Source: Devosia sp. FKR38
Lineage (GTDB): Bacteria > Pseudomonadota > Alphaproteobacteria > Rhizobiales > Devosiaceae
Direction of reading: 5' to 3'
Assembly (NCBI RefSeq): GCF_005222805.1
Contig: NZ_STGC01000002.1
Location: 62,001 to 126,000 of the forward strand
Length of the DNA: 64,000 nucleotides
In this document: positions 8,463-17,698 of the stretch, in pieces
Layout of the letters: the number at the start of each line of letters is the position of its first letter
Position numbering within the stretch: position 1 is the stretch's first letter
The notes under the pieces: generated by a model
Seen by the model: only the letters and a program-made list of their open reading frames with translations
Databases searched by the model: none
What the model was told of the DNA's origin: nothing
Translations under genes and position numbers: made by a program

Positions 8463-9092
8463 CTACTTGGTGCCGTACATGCGGTCGCCGGCGTCGCCCA
8501 GGCCGGGGACGATATAGCCCTTTTCATTGAGATGGCTGTCGATGGCGGCCGTGAACACCGGCACGTCCGGATGGGCAGCCGAGAAATTGGCAATGCCCTC
8601 GGGCGCGGCCAGCAGGCACAGGAAGCGGATGTTGTTGGCACCGCGTTCCTTGAGCTTTTCAATGGCAGCGGTGGCCGAATTGCCGGTGGCCAGCATGGGG
8701 TCGACCACGATAATCAGGCGGTCCTCGAGCTGGCTGGGGGCCTTGAAGTAGTATTCCACCGGCTCAAGCGTCTCATGGTCGCGATAGATGCCGATATGGG
8801 CCACGCGGGCGGCGGGCACCAGGTCGAGCATGCCATCGAGCAGGCCATTGCCGGCGCGCAGGATGGAGGCGAACACCAGTTTCTTGCCCTTGATGGCGGG
8901 GCTATCCATCTGCGACATCGGCGTCTCGATGGGGATCATCTCGAGTTCGAGATCGCGCGTCACTTCATAGCACATCAGATGGGCGATCTCGCGCAGCAGC
9001 CGGCGGAAGCCGGCGATGGAGGTCTCCTTGTTGCGCATGATGGTCAGCTTGTGCTGGATCAGCGGGTGATCGATGACGGTGACGTTGCTCAT
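8463..9092 (-). CDS. upp: Uracil phosphoribosyltransferase
   Basis: 209 residues, full length. It shows [15 protein letters not shown], the PRPP-binding loop [12 protein letters not shown] near residue 130, and the uracil-binding C-terminus [18 protein letters not shown]. It converts uracil and PRPP to UMP. It is the last gene of the nucleoside salvage cluster, 15 bases after deoB, and would recapture uracil released by pyrimidine nucleoside phosphorolysis. Confidence 0.96.
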   Translation of the reverse strand: MSNVTVIDHPLIQHKLTIMRNKETSIAGFRRLLREIAHLMCYEVTRDLELEMIPIETPMSQMDSPAIKGKKLVFASILRAGNGLLDGMLDLVPAARVAHIGIYRDHETLEPVEYYFKAPSQLEDRLIIVVDPMLATGNSATAAIEKLKERGANNIRFLCLLAAPEGIANFSAAHPDVPVFTAAIDSHLNEKGYIVPGLGDAGDRMYGTK

Positions 9093-9107
9093 GAAAACAC
9101 CCGTGGT

Positions 9108-10325
9108 TCAGAGAAAGGACTTGCCGTGGCGTCCGGGCGCCAGGCCCAGCCAATGGGCTATGCTTTCACCTATATCAGCGAAGGTGGGGCGAATGCCAAT
9201 CTCTCCAGAGGCCAGGCTTGGGGAAAACACCAGGATTGGCACCTGTTCGCGGGTGTGATCTGACCCCGGCCAGGTCGGATCATTGCCATGATCGGCCGTG
9301 AGCACCAGCAGATCGTCCTGCCGCATGGCGGCGATGATCCGGGGCAGTTGCGCATCGAAGAACTCCAGCGCCGCGGCATAGCCGGGCACGTCACGGCGAT
9401 GGCCGTACTCGCTGTCGAAATCGACGAAATTGGTCATGATGAAGGCGTTGTCGGCCGCCATCGCCATGGCGTCCAGCGTCTTGTCGAACAGCTGGGCCAG
9501 GCCCGTGCCCTTGATCTTGTGGGTCACGCCATGGCCGGCATAAATGTCCGAAATCTTGCCGATGGCATAGACCTGGTGGCCGGCTGTGGCATTGCGGTCG
9601 AGCAGCGTCGGCTCGGGCGGGGCAATGGCGAAGTCGCGGCGATTGCCGGTGCGCTTGAAGCTGGCTGGGTTCTCGCCCACGAAGGGCCGGGCAATCACCC
9701 GGCCGATCATCAGCGGCGCAGTAAGCTCAAAGGCGATCTGGCAGATCTCATAGAGCCGATCGAGCCCGAAATGGCTCTCATGCGCGGCGATCTGGAACAC
9801 CGAGTCGATGGAGGTGTAGCAGATGGGCTTGCCGGTGCGGATATGCTCCTCGCCCAAGGCAGCGATGATATCGGTGCCCGAGGCGTGCTTGTCGCCCAAT
9901 ATGCCGGGGAGCCTGGCGCGTTTGACGAATTCGGCGATCAGATCGGGCGGGAAACTGGGCTCGGTCTGGGGAAAATAGCCCCAATCGAAGGGCACCGGCA
10001 CGCCGGCGATCTCCCAATGGCCCGATGGCGTATCCTTGCCGCGGCTAACCTCACGACCCACGCCAAAGCGTCCGCCGGTGGGCGTACCGGACAGGCCTGG
10101 CGGCACGGCACCGCTCGACAGGGCAATGGCGGCCCCCATGCCCATGGCATCCAGATTGGGCAGTTGCAACGGGCCGGCGCGCAGGCCGTCCCGATCGGCT
10201 TTGCCGGCCGCTGCCCATTGCGCGATATGGCCCACGGTATTGGCACCGACATCACCATAGCTGGCAGCGTCAGGCGCGCCGCCGATACCGACACTATCGA
10301 GAATGCAGAGTATGGCGCGGGGCAT
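9108..10325 (-). CDS. deoB: Phosphopentomutase
   Basis: 405 residues, the usual length. Alkaline-phosphatase-fold metal sites are visible: [14 protein letters not shown] at the N-terminus, [15 protein letters not shown], and [19 protein letters not shown] at the C-terminus. It interconverts (deoxy)ribose 1- and 5-phosphate, linking the phosphorylases encoded nearby to DeoC. It starts three bases after the deoA stop, so co-translation is likely. Confidence 0.96.
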   Translation of the reverse strand: MPRAILCILDSVGIGGAPDAASYGDVGANTVGHIAQWAAAGKADRDGLRAGPLQLPNLDAMGMGAAIALSSGAVPPGLSGTPTGGRFGVGREVSRGKDTPSGHWEIAGVPVPFDWGYFPQTEPSFPPDLIAEFVKRARLPGILGDKHASGTDIIAALGEEHIRTGKPICYTSIDSVFQIAAHESHFGLDRLYEICQIAFELTAPLMIGRVIARPFVGENPASFKRTGNRRDFAIAPPEPTLLDRNATAGHQVYAIGKISDIYAGHGVTHKIKGTGLAQLFDKTLDAMAMAADNAFIMTNFVDFDSEYGHRRDVPGYAAALEFFDAQLPRIIAAMRQDDLLVLTADHGNDPTWPGSDHTREQVPILVFSPSLASGEIGIRPTFADIGESIAHWLGLAPGRHGKSFL

Positions 10326-10328
10326 GGT

Positions 10329-11663
10329 TCAGGCTTTCTGTGGCGCCAGGGGCACCACGCTGTCGGCAATCAGGGCATGGACGGTGGCGGCGCCGCCCAG
10401 GCGATAGGCGGCCTTGAGGCGCCGTTCGGCATCTTTGGCGCTGTCTTCGTCGCGGGCATGGATGCGGGCGATGGGGCGGGTGCGGTCGAGCGCGGTGCCC
10501 AGGCCTGCAAGACGGTCAAAGCCGACGCGATGATCGATGCTGTCGCTGGGCATGGTGCGTCCGCCGCCCAGGGCGACCACGGCCATGCCGACGCCGCGCG
10601 TATCGATCTCGGCCACCGGGCCTTCGGAGTCGGCAAAGACGTCGCGGATGATCGGCGCCGGCGCCAGATGGGCGTCCATATTGTCGACGAAGTCGCCCGG
10701 GCCACCCAGGGCATGCACCATGACCGAGAAGCGCTCGGCGGCGCGACCGCTGTCGAGCGCGGCTTCGGCCAGCAGCCGCCCGGCCTCGAGCGTAGCCGCC
10801 GTGCCAGTCATCTCAGCGACCACGGCGCAGAGCGCCAGCGTCACCTCCTTGAGCCGGGCGTCCTGGTGGCGACCGGTGAGGAAGTCGACGGCATTGCGCA
10901 CCTCAAGCCCATTGCCGGCAGCGCTGGCCAGTGGCTCGTTCATATCGGTGATCAGCGCGCCGGTCTTGAGGCCGGCGCCATTGGCGACAGACACCAGGCT
11001 CTCGGCCAGCGCGCGCGACGCGTCGAGCGTCGGCATGAAAGCGCCCGAGCCGGTCTTGACGTCGAGCACCAGCGCGCCCAACCCTGCGGCCAATTTCTTG
11101 GAGAGAATGGAGGCGGTGATCAGCGGAATGGATTCCACCGTGCCGGTGACATCGCGAATGGCATAGAGCGCCTTGTCGGCCGGGGCCAGATTGGCGGTCT
11201 GGCCGATGATGGCGCAGCCGGCCTGGCGCACCACCTGGCGGAACAGGGCATTGTCGGGCTGGGTCTGGTAGCCGGGAATGGCGTCGAACTTATCGAGCGT
11301 GCCGCCGGTGTGGCCAAGGCCCCGACCCGAGATCATCGGCACATAGATGCCCATGGCGGCCAGGATCGGCGCCAGCATCAGGCTGACATTGTCGCCGACG
11401 CCGCCGGTGGAATGCTTGTCGGCCACCGGACCATCGAGATCGGACCAGTCGAGCACGTCGCCGCTGTCGCGCATGGCCAGGGTCAGCGCCACGCGCTCGG
11501 GCATGGTCATATCCTGGAAATAGACCGCCATGGCAAAGGCTGCGGCCTGGGCATGGGAGACCGTGCCATGGGTGAATCCATCGATGAAGGCGGCGATCTC
11601 GGCCTCGGACAGCATCTTGCCGTCGCGTTTTCTGGCGATGACTTCCTGGGGGAGAAAGACCAT
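10329..11663 (-). CDS. deoA: Thymidine phosphorylase
   Basis: 444 residues. The N-terminal helical part is followed by the phosphate and substrate site [14 protein letters not shown] near residue 83, then [20 protein letters not shown] and the C-terminal pyrimidine phosphorylase domain. It splits thymidine or deoxyuridine with phosphate to base and deoxyribose 1-phosphate. It abuts the preceding small gene exactly and is followed by deoB. Confidence 0.96.
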   Translation of the reverse strand: MVFLPQEVIARKRDGKMLSEAEIAAFIDGFTHGTVSHAQAAAFAMAVYFQDMTMPERVALTLAMRDSGDVLDWSDLDGPVADKHSTGGVGDNVSLMLAPILAAMGIYVPMISGRGLGHTGGTLDKFDAIPGYQTQPDNALFRQVVRQAGCAIIGQTANLAPADKALYAIRDVTGTVESIPLITASILSKKLAAGLGALVLDVKTGSGAFMPTLDASRALAESLVSVANGAGLKTGALITDMNEPLASAAGNGLEVRNAVDFLTGRHQDARLKEVTLALCAVVAEMTGTAATLEAGRLLAEAALDSGRAAERFSVMVHALGGPGDFVDNMDAHLAPAPIIRDVFADSEGPVAEIDTRGVGMAVVALGGGRTMPSDSIDHRVGFDRLAGLGTALDRTRPIARIHARDEDSAKDAERRLKAAYRLGGAATVHALIADSVVPLAPQKA

Positions 11664-11963
11664 TCAGTGTCCTGACTGCAGGCAATAGAGCCTGACGGGT
11701 GAAGGCGTGCGGGCAATGACGCGCTTGGCTTCCAGGTCGAGTTGGACGCATTTGACCCACCAGCCGGCGGTGTCTCCACCCGGAAACAGCGCATCGGGCA
11801 TATGCGGTCGGACGGCGGCGATCACCTCGGCGACTGCCATGCCAGGCGCCTGCTGCGGCAAGACCTTGAGCATGGCGCTGCGCATGGCCTGGTATTTGGC
11901 GGCGTCGACGCGATAGGTCTTGCCGGGCTGCCCGACGTTCTCCACCGTCAGCTTGTCGTCCAT
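11664..11963 (-). CDS. Small conserved protein in the deo operon (DUF6958-like)
   Basis: 99 residues, start MDDKLTVENVGQPGKTYRVD. The ATG at 11963 fits the spacing: two bases after the aldehyde dehydrogenase stop. The sequence is globular, without signal peptide or membrane segment, and includes YQAMRSAMLKVLP and LFPGGDTAGWWVKCVQLDLE. From memory it resembles the DUF6958 family, whose function is unknown. The DUF number should be confirmed by search. It is certainly part of the deo operon by position, but no catalytic motif is recognisable. Confidence 0.8.
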   Translation of the reverse strand: MDDKLTVENVGQPGKTYRVDAAKYQAMRSAMLKVLPQQAPGMAVAEVIAAVRPHMPDALFPGGDTAGWWVKCVQLDLEAKRVIARTPSPVRLYCLQSGH

Positions 11964-11965
11964 GC

Positions 11966-14332
11966 TCAGGCTCCGTATGGGATCCACACGTTCTTGACCT
12001 GCGTTGCCTTGGCCAGGAAATAGTCGCCCTCGAAGCGCCGGTCGGCCAGGTCGTAGTAGAGACCGCGGCTGGTCCAGGTCTGCTTGAGATTGCTGATCGA
12101 GGCCTTCTCGACCATGGCCGAGGCCTCGGCATTGCCGGCAAACCACAGCCCATCGACACCATCGTGCTCGGCCAGCGTCTTGGCCAGAGCCACGCTGTCG
12201 CCGGTGACGATATTGATCACGCCAGAGGGCACGTCGGAGGTTTCGATGACCTGATAGAGGTCGGTGACCGAGAGCGGCGACTGCGCCGATGGCACCAGCA
12301 CCACGGTATTGCCCATGGCCAGGGCCGGGGCGATCAGCGCGATCGAGCCGAGCAGCGGCCGGCTTGGCGGCGCCACAATGCCCATCACGCCCAGCGGCTC
12401 GACCATGGCGGCGGCGACGGCGCGTAGCGGCGGATTGTGCACGGCGCCATCATATTTGTCGGCCCAGCCGGCAAAGGCAAAGAGGCGTTCGACGGAAAGC
12501 GCGACTTCCTCGGCGCCGTCGTGACCCGTTTGCGCCTTGATGCGGGCAGCAAATTCATCGCGGCGATAGTCGAGGTTTTCGGCCAGGAAATAGAGGATCT
12601 GCGCGCGGCTATGCGCTGCCGTGGTGGACCAGCCGAGCGCTGCCCGGGCCGCCTCGACGGCATTGCGAATGTCCTTGCGATTGCCCTCGCCGACTTCGCC
12701 GACCAGCCTGCCGGACGGATCGAGCACGGCGCGGGAATAGGCGCTGTCCGGGCGAGCCTGCTTGCCGCCGACATACATCTTGGCCGTCTGATCGAGATGG
12801 CCGGTGTCGAGCGGATTGGCCGGCTTGGCCGCCACGGGCTTGGCAGCGGGGGCGGGCTTGAGGTCCTTTTCCCAGGCGGGCTTGAGATAGGCGCTCATGC
12901 CCTCGCGGCCGCCTTCACGGCCATAGCCGGATTCCTTGTAGCCACCAAAGCCGACGGCGGCGTCGAAATTATTGGTGCCATTGATCCAGACCACGCCGGC
13001 CTTGATCTGCGGGGCGATGTCGAGCGCCAGATTGATGTTTTCGCTCCAGATGGTGGCGGCGAGGCCATATTTGGTGTTGTTGGCCAGCGCCACCGCCTCT
13101 TCGGGCGTGCGGAAGCTCATGGCGACCAGCACGGGCCCGAAGATTTCCTCGGCGACAAGCGTATTGGCGGGCGAGACATGGGTGACCAGCGCCGGCTTGA
13201 GGAAGCAGCCCTTGGCCGGCAACTGACCATCGGCCTCATAGATGTCTGCGCCTTCGGCAACGCCGCGCTTCATCAGGTCGCGGATGCGTTCGACCTGCAC
13301 CGGGGCGACCAGGGCGCCAATGTCTATGGATTTGTCGAGCGGATCGCCGACGCGCAGGCTCGCCATGCGCAGCTTGAGCTTGGCAATGAAGCGCTCCTCA
13401 ATGCTCTCCTGCACCAAAAGGCGCGAGCCGGCGCAGCAGACCTGGCCCTGGTTGAACCAGATGGCGTCGACCAGGCCTTCGATGGCGCTGTCGATATCGG
13501 CATCTTCAAAGACGATATAGGGGCTCTTGCCGCCCAGCTCGAGGCTGAGGCCCTTGCCCGTACCGGCAGTGGCGGCACGGATGGCCTTGCCCACTTCGGT
13601 GGAACCGGTGAAGGCGATCTTGTCGATGCCATCATGGGCGACGATGGCCTGGCCGGTGTCGCCCTCGCCGGTGACGATATTGACCACGCCCTTGGGCAGG
13701 CCAATGCGGTCGCAAATCTCGGCGAAGAGCAGCGCGGTCAGCGAGGTGAATTCGGCGGGCTTGAGCACCACCGTGTTGCCGGCGGCGAGGGCCGGCGCGA
13801 TCTTCCAGGCCAGCATGAGCAGCGGGAAGTTCCACGGAATGATCTGGCCGCAGACGCCATAGGGCACGGCGCCGGGGAATTCGCGGCTGAGGTGCTGCGC
13901 CCAGCCGGCGTGGTGGTAAAAATGGCGCGCGACGAGCGGAATATCGACATCGCGGCTTTCGCGGATCGGCTTGCCATTGTCCATGGTCTCAAGCACGGCG
14001 AACAGGCGCGCATGCTTCTGGATGGCGCGGGCGATGGCATAGAGATATTTGCCGCGCTCATAGCCCGACAGCGCACTCCAGCCCTTGAAGGCCGTGCGCG
14101 CAGCCTTGACCGCCGCGTTGACGTCATCGGCGGTGCCATGGCTGATCTGCGCCAGGGTCTCGCCCGTCGCAGGATTGTCGCTGGCGAAGGTCTTGCCCGG
14201 CTTGGTGAAGGCGCCATCGATGAAATGACCAAAGGCGCGGCCATGGCTATCGAGCCAGGCATTGGCCTGCTCGGGACCCTCGGGGGCCGGGCCGTAATCG
14301 AGACTTTCGAAGATTTGCGCGATCTTGTTCAT
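11966..14332 (-). CDS. ALDH16-type two-domain aldehyde dehydrogenase
   Basis: 788 residues. The first about 500 form a complete aldehyde dehydrogenase with PWNFPLLMLAWKIAPALAAG, FTGSTEVGKA, the general base in LELGGKSP (about residue 265) and the catalytic cysteine in FNQGQVCCAGSR (about 302). After a Pro/Ala linker, residues about 510-788 repeat the ALDH cofactor-domain pattern (GVMGIVAPPSRPLLGSIALI) but lack a catalytic cysteine segment. This matches bacterial ALDH16. Next to deoC, a role in oxidising the acetaldehyde DeoC releases is a sensible inference. Confidence 0.9.
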   Translation of the reverse strand: MNKIAQIFESLDYGPAPEGPEQANAWLDSHGRAFGHFIDGAFTKPGKTFASDNPATGETLAQISHGTADDVNAAVKAARTAFKGWSALSGYERGKYLYAIARAIQKHARLFAVLETMDNGKPIRESRDVDIPLVARHFYHHAGWAQHLSREFPGAVPYGVCGQIIPWNFPLLMLAWKIAPALAAGNTVVLKPAEFTSLTALLFAEICDRIGLPKGVVNIVTGEGDTGQAIVAHDGIDKIAFTGSTEVGKAIRAATAGTGKGLSLELGGKSPYIVFEDADIDSAIEGLVDAIWFNQGQVCCAGSRLLVQESIEERFIAKLKLRMASLRVGDPLDKSIDIGALVAPVQVERIRDLMKRGVAEGADIYEADGQLPAKGCFLKPALVTHVSPANTLVAEEIFGPVLVAMSFRTPEEAVALANNTKYGLAATIWSENINLALDIAPQIKAGVVWINGTNNFDAAVGFGGYKESGYGREGGREGMSAYLKPAWEKDLKPAPAAKPVAAKPANPLDTGHLDQTAKMYVGGKQARPDSAYSRAVLDPSGRLVGEVGEGNRKDIRNAVEAARAALGWSTTAAHSRAQILYFLAENLDYRRDEFAARIKAQTGHDGAEEVALSVERLFAFAGWADKYDGAVHNPPLRAVAAAMVEPLGVMGIVAPPSRPLLGSIALIAPALAMGNTVVLVPSAQSPLSVTDLYQVIETSDVPSGVINIVTGDSVALAKTLAEHDGVDGLWFAGNAEASAMVEKASISNLKQTWTSRGLYYDLADRRFEGDYFLAKATQVKNVWIPYGA

Positions 14333-14380
14333 CTGGTTCTCCTGCGCCGTCAGGCGCCCCCCTCATCCGCCCCCGGGCAC

Positions 14381-14507
14381 TTTCTCCCGCATGGGGAGAA
14401 AGGAGAAGGATCGCGTCTGCGGCGTATCTGGGCCCTACGAGCATAGCTCTCCGGGCGTTCTTCGTTCAAAACAGTCCACCGGACTGTTTTGTGGGCGCAC
14501 GGCGCCC
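14381..14507. repeat. Cluster of intergenic palindromes between deoC and ALDH
   Basis: Three hairpins fill the deoC-ALDH gap: TTTCTCCC/GGGAGAAA (14381-14401), a perfect 11 bp stem CAAAACAGTCC/GGACTGTTTTG with a 3-base loop (14467-14491), and GGGCGC/GCGCCC (14493-14507). The mosaic looks like the REP-type repeats common between genes in Hyphomicrobiales. It may attenuate transcription between the two genes. Confidence 0.6.
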
Positions 14508-14515
14508 AACACTCA

Positions 14516-15505
14516 TCACACCATGGGTTGGCGATAGTCGGCCGCGTAATGCCCGGTGAGGCCATGTTCGAGCTGCCGCTCGATATCGGTGAGCAGGCTG
14601 GATGCGCCGAAGCGGAACAGGTGCGGCTGCAACCAGGCGACGCCCAGCTCTTCCTTCATCAGCGCCATGTATTTGAGCGCATCGGCAGCCTTGGCGATGC
14701 CGCCGGCCGGCTTATAGCCGATCTCGATGCCGGTCTCTTCGGCAAACCAGCGGATCATGCGGATCATGGTCAGGCTGGTGACCAGATTGGCATTGACCTT
14801 TTCCTTGCCGGTCGAGGTCTTGATGAAGTCGGCGCCGGCCAGCATGCAGACCAGGCTCGCCTTGGCGATATTGGTCTGGGTGGCCAACTCGCCCGTGCCC
14901 AGGATGGTCTTGATATGGGCATTGCCGCAGGCCTTGCGGAAGGCGCGGATCTGGTCGTAGAGCCCCTGCCAATCCTGGCGCAGCACCATGCCGCGTTCAA
15001 TGACGATGTCGATCTCCTGCGCCCCATCGGCGACCGACATCTCGATCTCCTTGAGCTTGGTTTCGATCGGCGCGAGGCCATGCGGGAAGGCGGTGGACAC
15101 CGCGGCCACCGGAATGCCGGTGCCCTCAAGCGCGTTCACCGCCGTCTTGACGAAGCTGTGGTAGACGCAGACCGCGCCGGGCAGGATGCGCAGGCCACCG
15201 ACGTCAAGCCGCTCCAGAATGTCGTGGCGCAGCGGATGGCGGGCCTTGGCGCAGAGGCGCTCGACGCGGCCATCGGTGTCGTCAGCATTGAGCGTGGTCA
15301 GATCCATCAGCGTGATGGCCTTGAGCAGCCAGGCGAGCTGATAGTCCTTTTTGACGGTGCGGCGTGCGCCGATGCCGCCAGCGCGGCGCTCCAGCGCCGA
15401 ACGGTTCATGCGGACGCGCTCGACCCAGTCGAGATCGAGCGGAAAGCCGGGATTGCGCTTGTGCGGCGTGTGGGCTTGGCTGTTATCGACGACTCGCAGG
15501 CTCAT
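14516..15505 (-). CDS. deoC: Deoxyribose-phosphate aldolase
   Basis: 329 residues, the longer form of the family. The Schiff-base lysine lies in GADFIKTSTGKEKVN, a second active-site lysine in IGYKPAGGIAKAADAL, and LMDLTTLNADDTDGRV marks the first strand. It splits deoxyribose 5-phosphate into glyceraldehyde 3-phosphate and acetaldehyde. Its start overlaps the stop of the purine nucleoside phosphorylase (ATGA), so translation is coupled to the phosphorylase that feeds the pathway. Confidence 0.95.
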   Translation of the reverse strand: MSLRVVDNSQAHTPHKRNPGFPLDLDWVERVRMNRSALERRAGGIGARRTVKKDYQLAWLLKAITLMDLTTLNADDTDGRVERLCAKARHPLRHDILERLDVGGLRILPGAVCVYHSFVKTAVNALEGTGIPVAAVSTAFPHGLAPIETKLKEIEMSVADGAQEIDIVIERGMVLRQDWQGLYDQIRAFRKACGNAHIKTILGTGELATQTNIAKASLVCMLAGADFIKTSTGKEKVNANLVTSLTMIRMIRWFAEETGIEIGYKPAGGIAKAADALKYMALMKEELGVAWLQPHLFRFGASSLLTDIERQLEHGLTGHYAADYRQPMV

Positions 15506-16296
15506 AGGTCCTCCACCAGCGCCGGTATGAGCCTTTTCAGCTTCTCGGCGCCCTGCACGGCCATGGCCTTGGTGTGCTCATGGCTGATGTTTTCGTTCGA
15601 CAGGCCCGCGCCCATATTGGTGATGGACGAACAGGCCCAGACTTTCATCCCCAGGAAGCGCCCCAGGATCACCTCGGGCGCCGTCGACATGCCCACCGCA
15701 TTGGCGCCCAGGCGCACCGCCATCTGGATTTCGGCCACGGTTTCAAAGCTGGGGCCGGAGTACCAGAGGTAGATGCCCTGCCCGAGCTTGATATCGAGCC
15801 CGGCCGCCAGGCGCTGCGCCTTGTCGCGCAGGTCGGGGTCATAGCAATTGACCATGTTCACAAAACGGCGGTCCGTCGGCTCGCCGATCAGCGGATTCAT
15901 GCCGGCATAATTGATGTGGTCGGACAGCATCATCAGGTCGCCGGGCTGCAAGGCCGGATCGAGCGAACCAGCCGAATTGGTCAGCAGCAGGGTCTTGGCG
16001 CCCAGCTCGGCCATGGTCTCGAGGGCCGGCCGCATGGCGGCAGCATTGCCATGCTCGTAATAGTGCTCGCGGCCGGTCAGCACGGCGATGCGCTTGCCGC
16101 CCATGGTGCCGATCAGCAGGTCGCGCCCATGGCCGGACACGCCGCCACCAGGAAAGCCCTTGAGCTCGGAAAAAGGAATGGTCAGCTTGTCGCCCAGCAG
16201 GTCGCCGATGGCCGACAGGCCGGAGCCGAGCACGATGGCGGCGTCAATCGGCTGGCTGCCGGCAATCTTGAGAATAGTCTTGGCGGCTTTGGTCAT
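15502..16296 (-). CDS. Purine-nucleoside phosphorylase (trimeric PNP type)
   Basis: 264 residues from ATG 16296. Phosphate and nucleoside site motifs are present: VLGSGLSAIG, GHGRDLLIG, TNSAGSLDPALQPGDLMML, GPSFETVAEI and SSITNMGAGLSN. This is the PunA/human-PNP type rather than the hexameric DeoD type. It splits purine (deoxy)nucleosides with phosphate in the cytoplasm. A longer in-frame reading exists upstream but runs through cdd, so the ATG overlapping the cdd stop by four bases is chosen. Confidence 0.93.
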   Translation of the reverse strand: MTKAAKTILKIAGSQPIDAAIVLGSGLSAIGDLLGDKLTIPFSELKGFPGGGVSGHGRDLLIGTMGGKRIAVLTGREHYYEHGNAAAMRPALETMAELGAKTLLLTNSAGSLDPALQPGDLMMLSDHINYAGMNPLIGEPTDRRFVNMVNCYDPDLRDKAQRLAAGLDIKLGQGIYLWYSGPSFETVAEIQMAVRLGANAVGMSTAPEVILGRFLGMKVWACSSITNMGAGLSNENISHEHTKAMAVQGAEKLKRLIPALVEDL

Positions 16297-16703
16297 TTCG
16301 GCAGGTACTCCGGGCCGAAGCTGTGCGGCAGAAGCTGTTCGAGCGTGGCAAAGAGCGGCTTGCCCTCCACGCCATGAGAAATCACGGTCACATCGAGATC
16401 GGCGAATTCGCGGATGCGCTGGCGGCAGCCGCCGCAGGGGGTGACCGGAGCAAGGCCTGGCCCGGTGACATAGATGCGGGTGATACGCCGCGCGCCGCCC
16501 GCGATCATGGCGGCGATGGCCGAGGCCTCGGCGCAATTGCCCTGCGGATAGGCAGCATTCTCGATATTGCAGCCGGAGTAGATCTTGCCGTCATCGGCCA
16601 GGATGGCAGCGCCCACCGAGAAGCGGGAATAAGGCGCATAGGCCTTGGCGCGAATGGCTTCGGCGGCCTCAAACAAGGCCTGGTCGGTGACTGTGTTCGA
16701 CAT
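16293..16703 (-). CDS. cdd: Cytidine deaminase
   Basis: 136 residues, tetrameric class. Zinc ligands and the catalytic Glu sit in GNCAEASAI and PCGGCRQRIREF; YSRFSVGAAIL and NIENAAYPQ complete the family pattern. It turns (deoxy)cytidine into (deoxy)uridine. The ATG at 16703 is 20 bases after the permease stop. The stop overlaps the phosphorylase start (ATGA). The order importer, deaminase, phosphorylase, mutase/aldolase fits imported nucleosides being processed at once. Confidence 0.95.
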   Translation of the reverse strand: MSNTVTDQALFEAAEAIRAKAYAPYSRFSVGAAILADDGKIYSGCNIENAAYPQGNCAEASAIAAMIAGGARRITRIYVTGPGLAPVTPCGGCRQRIREFADLDVTVISHGVEGKPLFATLEQLLPHSFGPEYLPK

Positions 16704-16723
16704 CTGTGCGACGCCAGCCGTGG

Positions 16724-17698
16724 CTAGCGCTCCTTGGTGTAGGGGATGCCGCTGGCCTTGGGCGCGACGGCGCGGCCAATAAATCCGGCCAGCAGGATGA
16801 TCGTCAGCAGATAGGGCAGGACCTGGATCGCCTGCACCGGCACTTCGCCGATATAGGGGAACTGCACACCTTGCAGGCGGAACTGCAGCGCATCGAGGAA
16901 GCCGAACAGCAGGCAGGTGGCCAGGGCCGGCCAGGGCTTCCACTTGGCAAAGATCAGCGCCGCCAGCGCGATATAGCCGCGCCCGGCCGACATGTTGTTG
17001 TTGAACCCCGCCGACTGGGCAATCGACAGATAGGTGCCGCCCACGCCCACCAGCACGGCCGTGATGATCAGCGCCTGGTAGCGCAGCCGGGTGACCGAAA
17101 TGCCGGCGGTATCGAGCGCCTTGGGGTTTTCGCCCACGGCGCGCAGGCGCAGGCCGAAGCGTGTCGAGAACAGCACCCAAGCCGTGACCGGCACGGCGAT
17201 AAAGGCGGCATAGGCCAGGATATTGTGACCCGAGATCAGCTCGGAATAGAGCCCGCCAATGACAGGCACATTGGCCAGTTCGGGCGCAAACGGCAGGGTG
17301 ATGGGGCCGAAACGCTGGTCGCCGCTCAACTGCGGGGTGAAGCCGCCGCGATGGAACCAGCTCTGGCCAAGAAAGGTGGTGAGGCCAGCGGCAAGGAAGT
17401 TCAGCGCCACGCCCGAAATGGTCTGGTTGCCCTTCAGGTTAATCGAGGCAATGCCATGGATGGCCGACATGCCCAGGGCAACGCCGACGCCGGCCAAGAG
17501 GCCCAGCCATGCCGAGCCGGTGACAGCAGCCGTTGCGGCCGCGCCAAAGGCCGAACCGAGCAGCTTGCCCTCAAGCCCGATGTCGACAATGCCGGCGCGT
17601 TCCGAATAAAGGCCGGCCAGGCAGGCCAGGATCAGCGGAATGGCCAGGCGGACCGTGGAATCCAGAATGAGGATGAGATCGGTATAATAGCCCATCAT
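16724..17698 (-). CDS. Nucleoside ABC importer permease (second)
   Basis: 324 residues, about eight to nine hydrophobic segments, BPD_transp_2 (branched-chain/simple sugar) type. GIVDIGLEGKLLGSAFGAAA and FGLRLRAVGENPKALDTAGI, the cytoplasmic coupling loop, are visible. It corresponds to the NupQ/BmpC-type subunit of BMP-dependent nucleoside importers. The first of two consecutive ATGs overlaps the previous stop (ATGA), so the permeases are coupled. Nucleoside specificity is inferred from the adjacent salvage genes. Confidence 0.9.
   Translation of the reverse strand: MMGYYTDLILILDSTVRLAIPLILACLAGLYSERAGIVDIGLEGKLLGSAFGAAATAAVTGSAWLGLLAGVGVALGMSAIHGIASINLKGNQTISGVALNFLAAGLTTFLGQSWFHRGGFTPQLSGDQRFGPITLPFAPELANVPVIGGLYSELISGHNILAYAAFIAVPVTAWVLFSTRFGLRLRAVGENPKALDTAGISVTRLRYQALIITAVLVGVGGTYLSIAQSAGFNNNMSAGRGYIALAALIFAKWKPWPALATCLLFGFLDALQFRLQGVQFPYIGEVPVQAIQVLPYLLTIILLAGFIGRAVAPKASGIPYTKER

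Noticed and set aside
9288..11675. 795-codon plus-strand open frame opposite deoB/deoA
   Set aside because: Entirely antisense to two well-recognised enzymes; length reflects high GC, not coding.
12437..14446. 669-codon plus-strand open frame opposite the ALDH gene
   Set aside because: Antisense to a clear aldehyde dehydrogenase; no motif or ribosome-binding site.
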